This document shows, piece by piece, positions 1-8,000 of a stretch of DNA of 30,307 nucleotides; positions within the stretch are counted from its first letter, which is position 1; each line of letters starts with the position of its first letter. The translations under genes and the position numbers were made by a program. Below the pieces are notes generated by a model that was not told where the DNA came from, did not search any database, and saw only the letters and a list, made by a program, of their open reading frames with translations. Source of the stretch: Whalleya microplaca (Eukaryota > Ascomycota > Sordariomycetes > Xylariales > Xylariaceae). Location: positions 1 to 30,307 of the forward strand of contig MU385811.1 of assembly GCA_022497155.1 (NCBI GenBank), given 5' to 3'.

Positions 1-349
1 TTTCAGCTGCGTGGACGCTAGCTGAAAAATCAGGGAGGGATGTAATGGGGCAGGGGATTACGGGTATTAACAGCAGCTTAGGAGCCACTAAAAGCCCCTT
101 AAAGTCACGTCATAAAGCACTTTATAAGGTATTTATAAGGTACTCCATAAGGCATTCTATAAGGTAATTTATAGTGGATTATATACCTATATTTAGCTGA
201 CCTTTTCCCTTATATTTTTTTTACTTTTTTACACCAGATATTATTAGGCAATTAGATAGTTATATATATATAGCTCTGGCAGCTAATATACACTCATTTT
301 TGACTTAATATCTTACTTTCGCTTTACCCTAACACCTTATCCTAAGACA
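1..349 (+). mobile_element. Family A LTR element, 3' end only (truncated by window edge)
   Basis: Bases 1-40 match the last bases of the internal region of the complete A copy (2982-3021), including the hairpin arms around GCGTGGACGC and the purine tract AGGGAGGGA that directly precedes the 3' LTR. Bases 41-349 are the LTR: it opens TGTAATGGGGCAGG and closes with CCTAAGACA, giving TG...CA ends. The rest of the element lies left of the window. No coding sequence is visible. Confidence 0.85.
41..349 (+). repeat. Family A LTR, copy 1 (3' LTR)
   Basis: This 309-bp LTR aligns end to end with 1697-2004, 3022-3329 and the split copy 1451-1596 plus 29601-29763. Differences between copies are mostly C/T and G/A, as expected from RIP. 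Three parts are recognisable: a G-rich left part (GGGGCAGGGGATTACGGG), a run of 11-12-bp tandem units in the middle (about 115-170), and a right part with a TATATATATATAGCT stretch (about 261-273). The right end reads AACACCTTATCCTAAGACA, close to the ends of the family D LTRs. Confidence 0.9.
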
Positions 350-1450
350 ATAATTCCTGCGATGTCTAAAAAAAGGACTTATTCGGAAAGCTACCTAACC
401 GCTTTAATATATTTGTTATTAATAAATATTATAATTTAGTATTAAACTTTACGGCGTTTTATAAAATTATCTAATAATACGACTATAATTATTATCGTAA
501 CCGTATTACCTAGGTAAAAAAAAAAGCAGCGAAAAAAAATTCCCAACCGGAAAAAAACAAAAGCAAAAAATCAATAAGTAAAACCTTTATTAAAAAAAAC
601 TTTATAAGTAATAAAAGTATGGCAAGCGTATAAAATAATTAAAATATAACGCTCCTAAAAACTAACAAATCGGGAACTAAAATTTAAAAGCGACTAGCTA
701 ATAATACCGATCGATTTACGTTAATTTAAATAAAACGATATTTTATTTATTATTAAAAAAGGCATACTATACTTAGTTACTTTTATAAAGCTAAATATAT
801 TAAATTAAAAATAAGTCACTTTAACGCAATTATAGCTCGCATAAATATCCCGGAATTTAATATTTAAAAATTATTTGCGCTTAAAAATAACCAGCTAAAA
901 AAGCTACCTTAAAGTAATTAAACTTTATTTTAAAAAATACACTACTAGTAATAAATATCGATATTAGTAAAGTTTTATTTAATTTTTTAAATCGATATTT
1001 GGGAGAAAATCTATTATTAGCCTTATATATAATAGTTTATAATAAACTTTTATTAATTATATATAATATATTAGTAAATATAGGAATAAATAGCTATATA
1101 TTTATAAGCGTACGTTTTATATAGCGACTTTTAAAGTTGCTAAAGTTACTTACGATATAAGATTTCGAGCCGCGGCAAATTAATAGTTTCGATAAAAATG
1201 CGATATAGCTAATTAATGTAGCCGTACTTATATATTTATATATATAAAATCGCATTATTTAAAATATTACGTTTTTTATTATCGATATAAAATATAACCT
1301 TATTTTAGGGCAAAAATAGTTCGACCGGCATAATATTATAATGAACGTGCGACGTTGCCGCTTTTTATTTCCGCCTAAATAAAAACCGGATTATAAAACG
1401 CGTAACTTAGCTATAAATGATATAGAGAAATTACTGCCCGATTAAAATAA
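350..1450. other. Unassigned RIP-degraded DNA between two A elements
   Basis: This 1.1-kb stretch lacks CA/TG and is rich in TA, so it was probably repetitive or lay inside a RIP leak zone. It matches no other segment of the window that I can see. A plus-strand frame opens at 361 with MSKKRTYSES and then meets stops at TAG/TAA codons. The opening faintly recalls the N-terminus of pogo/Fot1-like transposases, but nothing downstream confirms that and I do not assign it. No LTR, terminal inverted repeat or target duplication was found for it. Confidence 0.5.
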
Positions 1451-1596
1451 TGTAATAAGGCAGGGGATTACAGGTATTAACAGCAGTTTAGGAGCCACTA
1501 AAAGCCCCTTAAAGCCACGTTATAAGGCACTTTATAAGGCATTTTATAAGGTATTTATAAGGCATTTTATAAAGCAATTTATAGTGGATTATATAC
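1451..1596 (+). mobile_element. Family A LTR, copy 2, left half (5' LTR split by element C)
   Basis: This is the first 146 bp of an A LTR, from TGTAATAAGGCAGGGG to GGATTATATAC. It stops exactly where element C begins. The missing 163 bp lie at 29601-29763, so the two halves add to 309 bp, the length of the intact copy at 41-349. TATAC occurs at both junctions (1592-1596 and 29596-29600) and is the target duplication made by C. The right half is followed by A internal sequence, so this is a 5' LTR. Confidence 0.88.
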
Positions 1597-1696
1597 TGTG
1601 AAAGGCTGTTACGCTAAGATGTAATTTTTGTAATACTAAATAAGTGTTTATTTTTTAACTAAAAAAGAAAAGAAAATTAAAAAGGTATATCGATAT
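1597..1696 (-). repeat. Element C 3' LTR, first fragment
   Basis: This aligns with 29404-29503: GAAAGGCTGTTACGCTAAGA here against AAAAGGCCGTTACGCTAAAA there, and both run to TATATCGATAT. It is broken at 1696 by insertion of the complete A element. The LTR resumes at 3334 after the repeated ATAT. Confidence 0.9.
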
Positions 1697-2004
1697 TGTA
1701 ATGGGGCAGGGGATTACGGGTATTGACAACAGCTTAGGAGCCACTAGAAGCCCCCTGGAGCCATGTCACAGGGCACTCCACAGGGCACTTCACAGGGTAT
1801 CCATAAGGCATTTCACAGGGCAATTTACAGTGGATCACATACCTGTATTTAGCTGACCTTTTCCCTCACATCTCCTTCACTTTTTAACAATAAATATCAC
1901 TAAATAATTAAATAGTTATATATATATAGCTTTAGCAGCTAATATATATTTATTTTAACTTAATATCTTACTTTCGATTCACCCTAATACCTTATCTTAA
2001 AATA
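1697..2004 (+). repeat. Family A LTR, copy 3 (5' LTR of complete element)
   Basis: This runs from TGTAATGGGGCAGG to CTTAAAATA, where the last bases are CTAAGACA after C-to-T and G-to-A changes. The first ~190 bp are the best-preserved A sequence in the window. Here the middle repeat still reads CACAGGGCACT, CACAGGGCACTT, CACAGGGTATC and so on, whereas other copies read TATAAGGCA. The second half (about 1890-2004) is as TA-rich as the other copies. Confidence 0.92.
1767..1832 (+). repeat. 11-12-bp tandem repeat inside the A LTR
   Basis: About five consecutive units of the form CACAGGGCAYTY occur, with some variation (CATAAGGCATTT, CACAGGGCAATTTA). The same block is visible but RIP-altered at about 115-170, 1525-1580 and 3090-3150, as TATAAGGCAC-type units. 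Each ancestral unit carries several CA dinucleotides, which makes it a good RIP substrate. Confidence 0.75.
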
Positions 2005-2024
2005 TTTAGCTCCCCCGGATAGGC
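2005..2024 (+). other. Primer-binding-site position of the A element
   Basis: TTTAGCTCCCCCGGATAGG begins immediately after the LTR. It recurs in the same position after the D LTR (17564) and after the other A 5' LTR (29764) as TTTAGCTCTCCCGGACAGG or a one-step variant. I cannot match it to the 3' end of a tRNA by eye, so priming by an internal tRNA fragment or self-priming remains open. Confidence 0.5.
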
Positions 2025-2554
2025 CTTAACTTCCTTGCCTTCTAATTAATCGAGTAAAACAGTCCTTTTATACCACAAGTTACGGAAGCATAAAATTTAC
2101 CAGTAATAGCTACTTAAAGTATATCTTACTTTATTAAGCTTACTTTATTTTCATCCGACATATTGCACGCGGATTATTTTCTTTCGTCCGATAGCCACCT
2201 GTTTTTTATATAAATCGAACTAAGCCATATGTTATATAATCGATAGCCAGCCAGCTGCTCCTATTTATATATCACATTTACGTTACTTATTACCCACGAT
2301 TTACGAATTTTCTTTTTTTTATACACTAGAATACCAGAAACACAAAACGCGATAACACTAGAAACATTAGACCGTATGTTTTTACATATAAACCTATCTA
2401 TTTTATATAGGCAACAGTAATAAATTAATTATACTATTAGTATATAGCTAAATATAGCCAGCTATTAATACGTATATAATTTATATGGATAACGATATCG
2501 GAAAACACCTTTACACACCTTAATACACCACATCACTTAAATATCACCTTTAGC

Positions 2555-2880
2555 AGCAAGGGAGGCTATCAGCTGCTGCTATAGCTGCTGCTACTAATAG
2601 CTATGGCTAGCTGACCTGCTGTCACCTGCTAACCTGCTATCACCTGCTGACCTGCTATCACCTACTGTCAGCTGCTAGGGAGGCTTACAGGGAGGTCACC
2701 TAACCTAACCTACTGCTGCTGATAGCTGTAACTATCTGACCTGTTGAAAGCCGTGGCTAGCTATGGCTAGCTGACTTATTGTCACCTGCTGTCACCTGAC
2801 TCGCTGCTGATTTGCTGTAAGCTATGGCCACCTAACCTGAGCTGCTGCTGCTACTGATAGCTATAGCTATTTGACCTGTT
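2555..2880 (+). repeat. Degenerate CTG / CTGACCTGCTGTCACC repeats in A internal region
   Basis: The segment is made of short, irregular repeats: GCTGCTGCTATAGCTGCTGCT near 2573, then several copies of ACCTGCTATCACCTGCTGACC around 2617-2670, and GCTATGGCTAGCTGAC at about 2600 and 2760. It retains many CA and TG dinucleotides, unlike the flanking C sequence. No open frame runs through it. Confidence 0.7.
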
Positions 2881-2977
2881 ACCCTAAGGTCCTTGGGGTG
2901 AAAATTTTTTTTTTTTTCAGATCTAAAGGTCAGGCATTCAAGTATAGGGCGTGTTTTTATTTTTTTTTTTTTTTTCA

Positions 2978-3021
2978 GATTTTTCAGCTGCGTGGACGCT
3001 AGCTGAAAAATCAGGGAGGGA
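2978..3021 (+). other. Hairpin and polypurine tract before the A 3' LTR
   Basis: GATTTTTCAGCT (2978-2989) is the exact reverse complement of AGCTGAAAAATC (3001-3012). The sequence between them, GCGTGGACGCT, can extend the stem through GCGT/ACGC. It is followed by CAGGGAGGG, a plausible polypurine tract for plus-strand priming, and then the 3' LTR. The same structure opens the window at 1-40, so it belongs to the family. Confidence 0.7.
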
Positions 3022-3329
3022 TATAATAGGGCAGGGGATTACGGGTATTAATAACAGCTTAGGAGCCACTAAAAGCCCCCTAGAGCCACGTTATAAGGCA
3101 CTCTATAAGGCACTTCACAGGGTATCTATAAGGCACTCCATAAGGCAATTTACAGTAAATTATATACCTATATTTAGCTAACCTTTTCCCTCACATCTCC
3201 TTCACTTTTTAACAATAAATATCACTAAATAGTTAAATAATTATATATATATAGCTTTAGCAGCTAATATACACTCATTTTAACTTAATATCTTACTTTC
3301 GATTCACCCTAACACCCTGTCCTAAGACA
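3022..3329 (+). repeat. Family A LTR, copy 4 (3' LTR of complete element)
   Basis: At 308 bp it is the same length as its partner at 1697-2004. The pair share AACAATAAATATCACTAAATA-type bases not found in copies 1 and 2/5, which supports one insertion event. It ends AACACCCTGTCCTAAGACA and is followed by ATAT and then the second piece of element C's LTR. Confidence 0.92.
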
Positions 3330-3333
3330 ATAT

Positions 3334-3425
3334 AGCTCGAGAGTATTTATACTAGCTCTCGAGAGCTATATTATTATATCGGCTTATAATCGCCGATATT
3401 TCCTATTATAATATAGCTTATTATA
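3334..3425 (-). repeat. Element C 3' LTR, second fragment
   Basis: This 92-bp piece aligns with 29504-29595 and completes the 192-bp LTR. It contains ATATCGGC (3374-3381) and its exact reverse complement GCCGATAT (3390-3397), a hairpin with an 8-base loop. A second, bulged inverted repeat is built on CTCGAGAG/CTCTCGAG. On the minus strand the LTR starts here, after the purine-rich tract AAAAGGAGGGAT (about 3429-3440). Confidence 0.88.
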
Positions 3426-4820
3426 TTATCCCTCCTTTTATTTTTTACGTAATCGTATCGCGTCTTTTATACCCGAGCGTAAGGTATATATAGATTTTTA
3501 TTAATTATTAGCTTTTTTAGTTATTAATAGTTTATTTTATTATTAATTAAACTTAGTTCGGGAGGTAATATAGGGGTGCTTTTATAAAAAAATTCTTTTG
3601 CTATAAAAGTTTTTAATTTTACGTTACTATTAGCTAATTAAGTATAAAATAAACACGCGTAAAATTAAAGCTCGATTTTTGTTTTTAATTAATTCTTTAT
3701 TCGGCAGTTAAATCTATTTTTAAATTAATAAATCGATTCCCGCTTTTAATTAGCTTAAATATATAACTAACGTAATATATAATTAGTTTTTATAATTAGC
3801 CGCGCGATTAATCTTTTCTTAAAGTCGCTTAAATACCCTAAGCCTTCCTTTCGAAATTTCTTTTTTCCTTTTTTTTTTTTTAAGCCATCTATAAATAAAG
3901 ACTTATTTCCTTAACTATTTACTTCATATTCTTATTTTTTAATTTTCCAATTTTCTAATTTTTTAAATTTTTAATTTTTTAATTCTTTTATTTTTTTATT
4001 ATTTAGGTTACTAATATATTTTCCCGCAGTATTTTTATAGCGCGCCCTTTCCTCTCTGCCGCTATTTTTACTTATTCTCGCTTTTATTACTGCCGCTATA
4101 TTTTTGTTTCGTTTTCCCTCCGGCTCTGCTATCCTTAGGCTACCCGTTCGCGCTACTTTTGCGGCTTTTTTTTTTTTTATATATTATATTTTATACCGCC
4201 CCTATATCGGCTGTATAACTAAAAACTTTTTTGCCTTTTATTCTAACTAAACCTATAAGTTTTTTTTTTTTTTAATCCTAAAATATTTTAAATATAATGC
4301 TAACTATATTTAGCTATTTATAATATATAATATATAAAATATATTAAGGGCTATAACTATTTTATTATAAATTACCTCTCGTTTTTTTTATTTGAGTACC
4401 GTTTTTTAACCCCGTTTCGTAACTATTTATAAATACCGAGATTCGCTTTTTTGCTACTACTTTAATAAAAACTTATCGAATTTATAATAGCTCGAATTTT
4501 AATAAGTTATTTATTTCTCCCGCTTTTTTATAGTATTTTTGTTATTTATTTCTTTTATTTAATTTCTATTACTATTTAAAAGTCGGCCGGAACGTAGGCA
4601 TAACGCGCTACTAACGCCGCTATATATTTCGAATATATTAAAATAAATATTATAATTTTAAACCGGGCCGGAACCTAATAATAATAAAAATAATATATAA
4701 ATTCTTACTTTATTTTTCTGTAATTTTCTTTAATTTATACGCTATATAAAAGTAATTTATAGCTATATTTAAAAAAGTCGTTTACCCGCTCGAGTATATC
4801 GCTAATAATATTAGCGATAT
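3426..4820 (-). pseudogene. Element C, distal internal segment (end of pol and 3' untranslated part)
   Basis: This is the portion of C between the E insertion and C's 3' LTR. It is low in CA/TG and very TA-rich. No motif could be assigned by eye. By position it holds the region downstream of the integrase core, which starts near 14050 and is interrupted at 12192. Its LTR-proximal end reads AAAAGGAGGGATAA on the minus strand, a good polypurine tract. A short palindrome GCTAATAATATTAGC (4801-4815) sits just beside the E insertion point. Confidence 0.6.
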
Positions 4821-5025
4821 TATCACGGTGCGTAGTAATTGCTGGAGGTAAGGCTTTAATATTACTAGCTATTATATTGAAATCGTAAAATAAGGAAAAA
4901 AGGAACGAATTTCCTAAATATGCGTTAAGGAAATTCGTTTAAAAAGACCCCGCCGGGCTAATCCCGGTAGGTAACTAATATATATACGGGCTATATACTA
5001 TAGGTAATCCGTATAAACCGTAATT
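4821..5025 (-). repeat. Element E 3' LTR
   Basis: This 205-bp copy starts TATCACGGTGCG on the plus strand, and its partner starts TATTATAGTACG. The four differences in those 12 bases are all C-to-T or G-to-A. Inside is an inverted repeat, AACGAATTTCCT (4904-4915) and AGGAAATTCGTT (4928-4939), also present in the partner. Confidence 0.93.
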
Positions 5026-5026
5026 A

Positions 5027-5037
5027 CCCCCCCCCCC
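5027..5037 (-). other. Polypurine tract of element E (C11 on the plus strand)
   Basis: Eleven consecutive C, followed by a run of A, lie just inside the 3' LTR. On the coding strand this is a T run and then G11. Its place next to the 3' LTR fits the plus-strand primer role of a polypurine tract. It contains no CpA except at its right edge, so RIP has little to change there. Confidence 0.7.
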
Positions 5038-5039
5038 AA

Positions 5040-8000
5040 AAAAAGAAAGGCTCGCCTTAAAACTCGAATCTTAAACTTTAGGAAATAATCGATTAATCTG
5101 ATTTTAGTTGCTTTCTAGCTAAAGGAAAGATTACTTCGGGTATTTATATTATTATTACGCTAACGGGCCTTTATACCGCGGCGCTTAAATAGAGCTTCTC
5201 CACAACCGTTAAGGGCGTTATCGCGTAAATCCAGTTATATACGCAGCTGTCCCGTACCCCTTTCCTTAATAATAAAAATAAAAAAGAAAGGATCTTACTC
5301 TCATTACCTAAGCCTTAAGCTTATTTCTGTCTCCGCTATAACTGCCGTATAGCCGCGGGCTTATTATTATTAAGATATAAGTCGTTAAACCGTTCTTCCT
5401 TTATTATTTATATTTATTTAAGAAAGCGTATAAAAGGTTTAACTACGTCGGGGTTAGCTTTATAAAAAGCGGCTAACTATCCCGATATATTTTTAAAATT
5501 TTCGGCCGGATATTATATTTTATCGATATCCCATTTTTTTTAGTTTATTTAATACTATAACTTTCGGTAATATATTCGCGACGTAATAACCCGTTTTACC
5601 GTAAATTTTTCCTTTTTATCGGGCTAAATTATTTCGCCTTTAAAACTTTTAGCCTTTTATTCCGGAAGCGGATTATTATAATAATGCCGCAACTTATTAG
5701 CGTAATATAATATTATAATACGCTAGGTCGGAAGAACTTTAAGCCGATAAGTATTGTTTAATAGTTTTTTTTTATTTTAAAATACTAACGAGTTAAAAAG
5801 AAGTCTAGTTTATCTAACAGCCGATTTATAACTTAAGCCTGCCGTTTTTTAATAATAAATATTTTATTACTTATTCCGAAATTAAATGCTTTCCGGTGCT
5901 TATTAGCCTGTCTAATTATATATTTTTATGCCTGCTTTATAGTAAATCGCGCTATAGTAATAAAACTATCTAATATTTTAGCTCGTTTTTAAGCTTTTTC
6001 CTAAAAAAGGCGTTTTTTTACGGGAAAACTATTAAAATCTACCGTCCGTTAATTTTAATCGAAATTTATAAATATAATAAACCTTATTTTTATTTTATAA
6101 AGGGATAATTTTATCGATTTATATAGTAATAACGCTTGCGTATAATTTATAGCCGGTAATAACTGTAATTAATTATTTTAATAGTAACTTACGAAAGGGC
6201 ATAAGCGCTAATCTAGATATATATTTATAACTTTAATTTAATTTACAGTTTTATAGTAACTAAATGACGTTAATTTTTAATCGATATCTATAATATAAGC
6301 TAACTTATTTATAAAAGTAGAAATAAATTAAAGGTTTCGATTATTAATAACGCTATTAGGCGTATTAAATACCCGAAACGGTTTTTTATAATATATTAAT
6401 ATTACGTTTAACGCTATCGTTTTTATAATATAAGCGACACTTTAAGTATATTTTTTAAAACAATTTATTATTATAAATATATTATTATATTTATATTTAT
6501 CTTTCGGTATTACTTTAAAGTTTATAACTAAATATTGCTAAATATAATCGGGCACCGGCAATAAGTAAAGCTTTTTAGGGGTTTTATTACGCGAAACTTT
6601 AGCTAGCTGGCACTTTAGATAATTATTTATATATATCGTAACGTTTATAAATAGTTCCGGCTATTAATACTATCCCGTAAATAGTTTACGTATTTTATTT
6701 TTTTCTAAATATGTTATATTTAAGCGCCCGTATATTTTGCGAATTAAACGCGTTCGTAAATTATCTTTTTCGGGAATTACTAATTGCGAGTTATAGATAA
6801 TTAGCTTATTTATTAATTGCTAAAGCCCGGTAGGGTTTATTTTAGCCTTTTTCTAATATAGCTTTAAGCTAAAGTCCTCCCTATTTTATTGTAAAATTTT
6901 ATCTATTAACGCCACTCCCGATAGGGGGGCCGGTAGTAACGGCATTTCCGCTTTATCTAAAATAAAGATTTTAAAATATAAATATAGTAACTTTAATAAA
7001 AGCTCGCTTATATTTAAGCAATTTAAATCTATAGGAGTTATTAACTTAAATAAAATAAAGTACCGCTAAGCCTCCGTTTTTTTTTTTTAGGTGCGTAACT
7101 CCTTTTGTTTTTGTAAAAACGCGTTAGCTATTATATTTTTTCGACCAGGCCTATATATAATAACAAAATTATATTATGCTAATAGTTCTGTCTAACCTGC
7201 CTATCAGAGATTTAACTTTTACTTAATACCGAAATATTTTAATACTTAATAATTCGTTATTATTAAGAACGGGCTTTAGTATTAGGCTCTTATTAATTCC
7301 GGACGCTAGTACTATAGCGCTCGCACCATAATTAATATCTTCTTATTGTAAGCTTTATAATTTAGTTCCGCCTTTTATATAGTCTCCGAAAAAAAAGCGA
7401 CCGGGTATTACTCGCCGTTATCCCCCTTTTAAAAAAGCGAGCCTATTAAAATATTATCCGAAATATCCGTCTTTATTTTTATTTCGTAGGTATAGTTAAA
7501 ATAAACTAAAACTGGGGCTAAGGTAGTAAGGTTTTTTAATATCTCGAAAGTTAATTTATATTTAACGTCTTAAATAAAAGGCACGTCAACTTTTATAAGG
7601 TTTATTAGGGGCTTTATTTTCCGATTATATTTAGGTATAAACTTACGGTAGAAATTATAAAACCTAAAAAATGACTATATACTTTTAACTATAATAGGTT
7701 ATTTCCAGTTTTATACTATAGTAACTTTTTCGGGGTCTACCCGAATGCCGTTAGTTCTAATAATAAACCCTAAAAATTTGGTTTAAATAATATAAAATTT
7801 ATACTTTTTTAAATTAGCCTGTAGCCCTGCCGCCTATAGCCTTTTTAAAACCCTAGTAATATATATTTCGTGCTTTTTTAGTAAATCGGAATATATTAAA
7901 ATATTATCGATATATGCGTTATAAAAAATATCTAAAAAATTAAATAACGTTTTATTAATATATTTTTAAAAAGTTAAAAGGCTATTAGTTAGTTTAAAAA

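Larger units (their letters stand above)
2005..3021 (+). other. Internal region of the complete A element, apparently non-coding
   Basis: It begins TTTAGCTCCCCCGGATAGG directly after the 5' LTR and ends with the purine tract CAGGGAGGGA before the 3' LTR. Bases 2005-2566 match the right window edge (29764-30307), which is partly free of RIP damage and also shows no long reading frame. Bases ~2555-2880 are imperfect repeats of CTGCTG, CTGACCTGCTGTCACC and GCTATGGCTAGCTGACC. Two T tracts each followed by CAGAT lie at about 2908-2922 and 2957-2980. I see no gag or pol motif. Confidence 0.8.
1697..3329 (+). mobile_element. Family A complete copy: short non-autonomous (TRIM-like) LTR element
   Basis: A complete 1,633-bp element has two 308-bp LTRs (1697-2004 and 3022-3329), a 1,017-bp internal region and ATAT on both sides (1693-1696 and 3330-3333). 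It sits inside element C's 3' LTR; removing it restores the unbroken LTR seen at 29404-29595. The internal region holds no frame resembling gag or pol, only a primer-site-like start, CTG-rich degenerate repeats, two T tracts and a hairpin before the polypurine tract. Its LTR ends and internal start match element D, which suggests D supplied its proteins (inference). Parts of it are much less RIP-damaged than the surrounding C sequence. Confidence 0.9.

Noticed and set aside
41..1596. A LTR copies 1 and 2 as the two LTRs of one element enclosing 350-1450
   Set aside because: Copy 1 is preceded by the A hairpin and polypurine tract, so it is a 3' LTR. Copy 2's other half is followed by the A primer-site sequence, so it is a 5' LTR. 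The ATAA found inside both junctions (350-353 and 1447-1450) is short, AT-only and on the wrong side for a target duplication.
2555..2880. CTG-rich repeats as a CRISPR array or a coding repeat protein
   Set aside because: Units are irregular in length and spacing without unique spacers, no cas-like context exists, and all frames are stopped. It is degenerate simple repeat within a transposon.
2951..3181. 76-codon open frame starting MFLFFFFF
   Set aside because: It starts in a T tract of the A internal region and runs through the hairpin into the 3' LTR. It has no protein-like composition or conserved equivalent, and the same sequence in the other A copies is interrupted. A chance frame.
4801..4815. 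Palindrome GCTAATAATATTAGC as a regulatory site or element terminus
   Set aside because: It is a single occurrence in AT-rich RIP-converted sequence and no partner was found. Proximity to the E insertion may be coincidental.
5027..5037. Run of 11 C as an assembly or sequencing artefact
   Set aside because: It lies exactly next to the E 3' LTR on the correct strand for a polypurine tract, so a biological explanation is sufficient, although its exact length may be uncertain.
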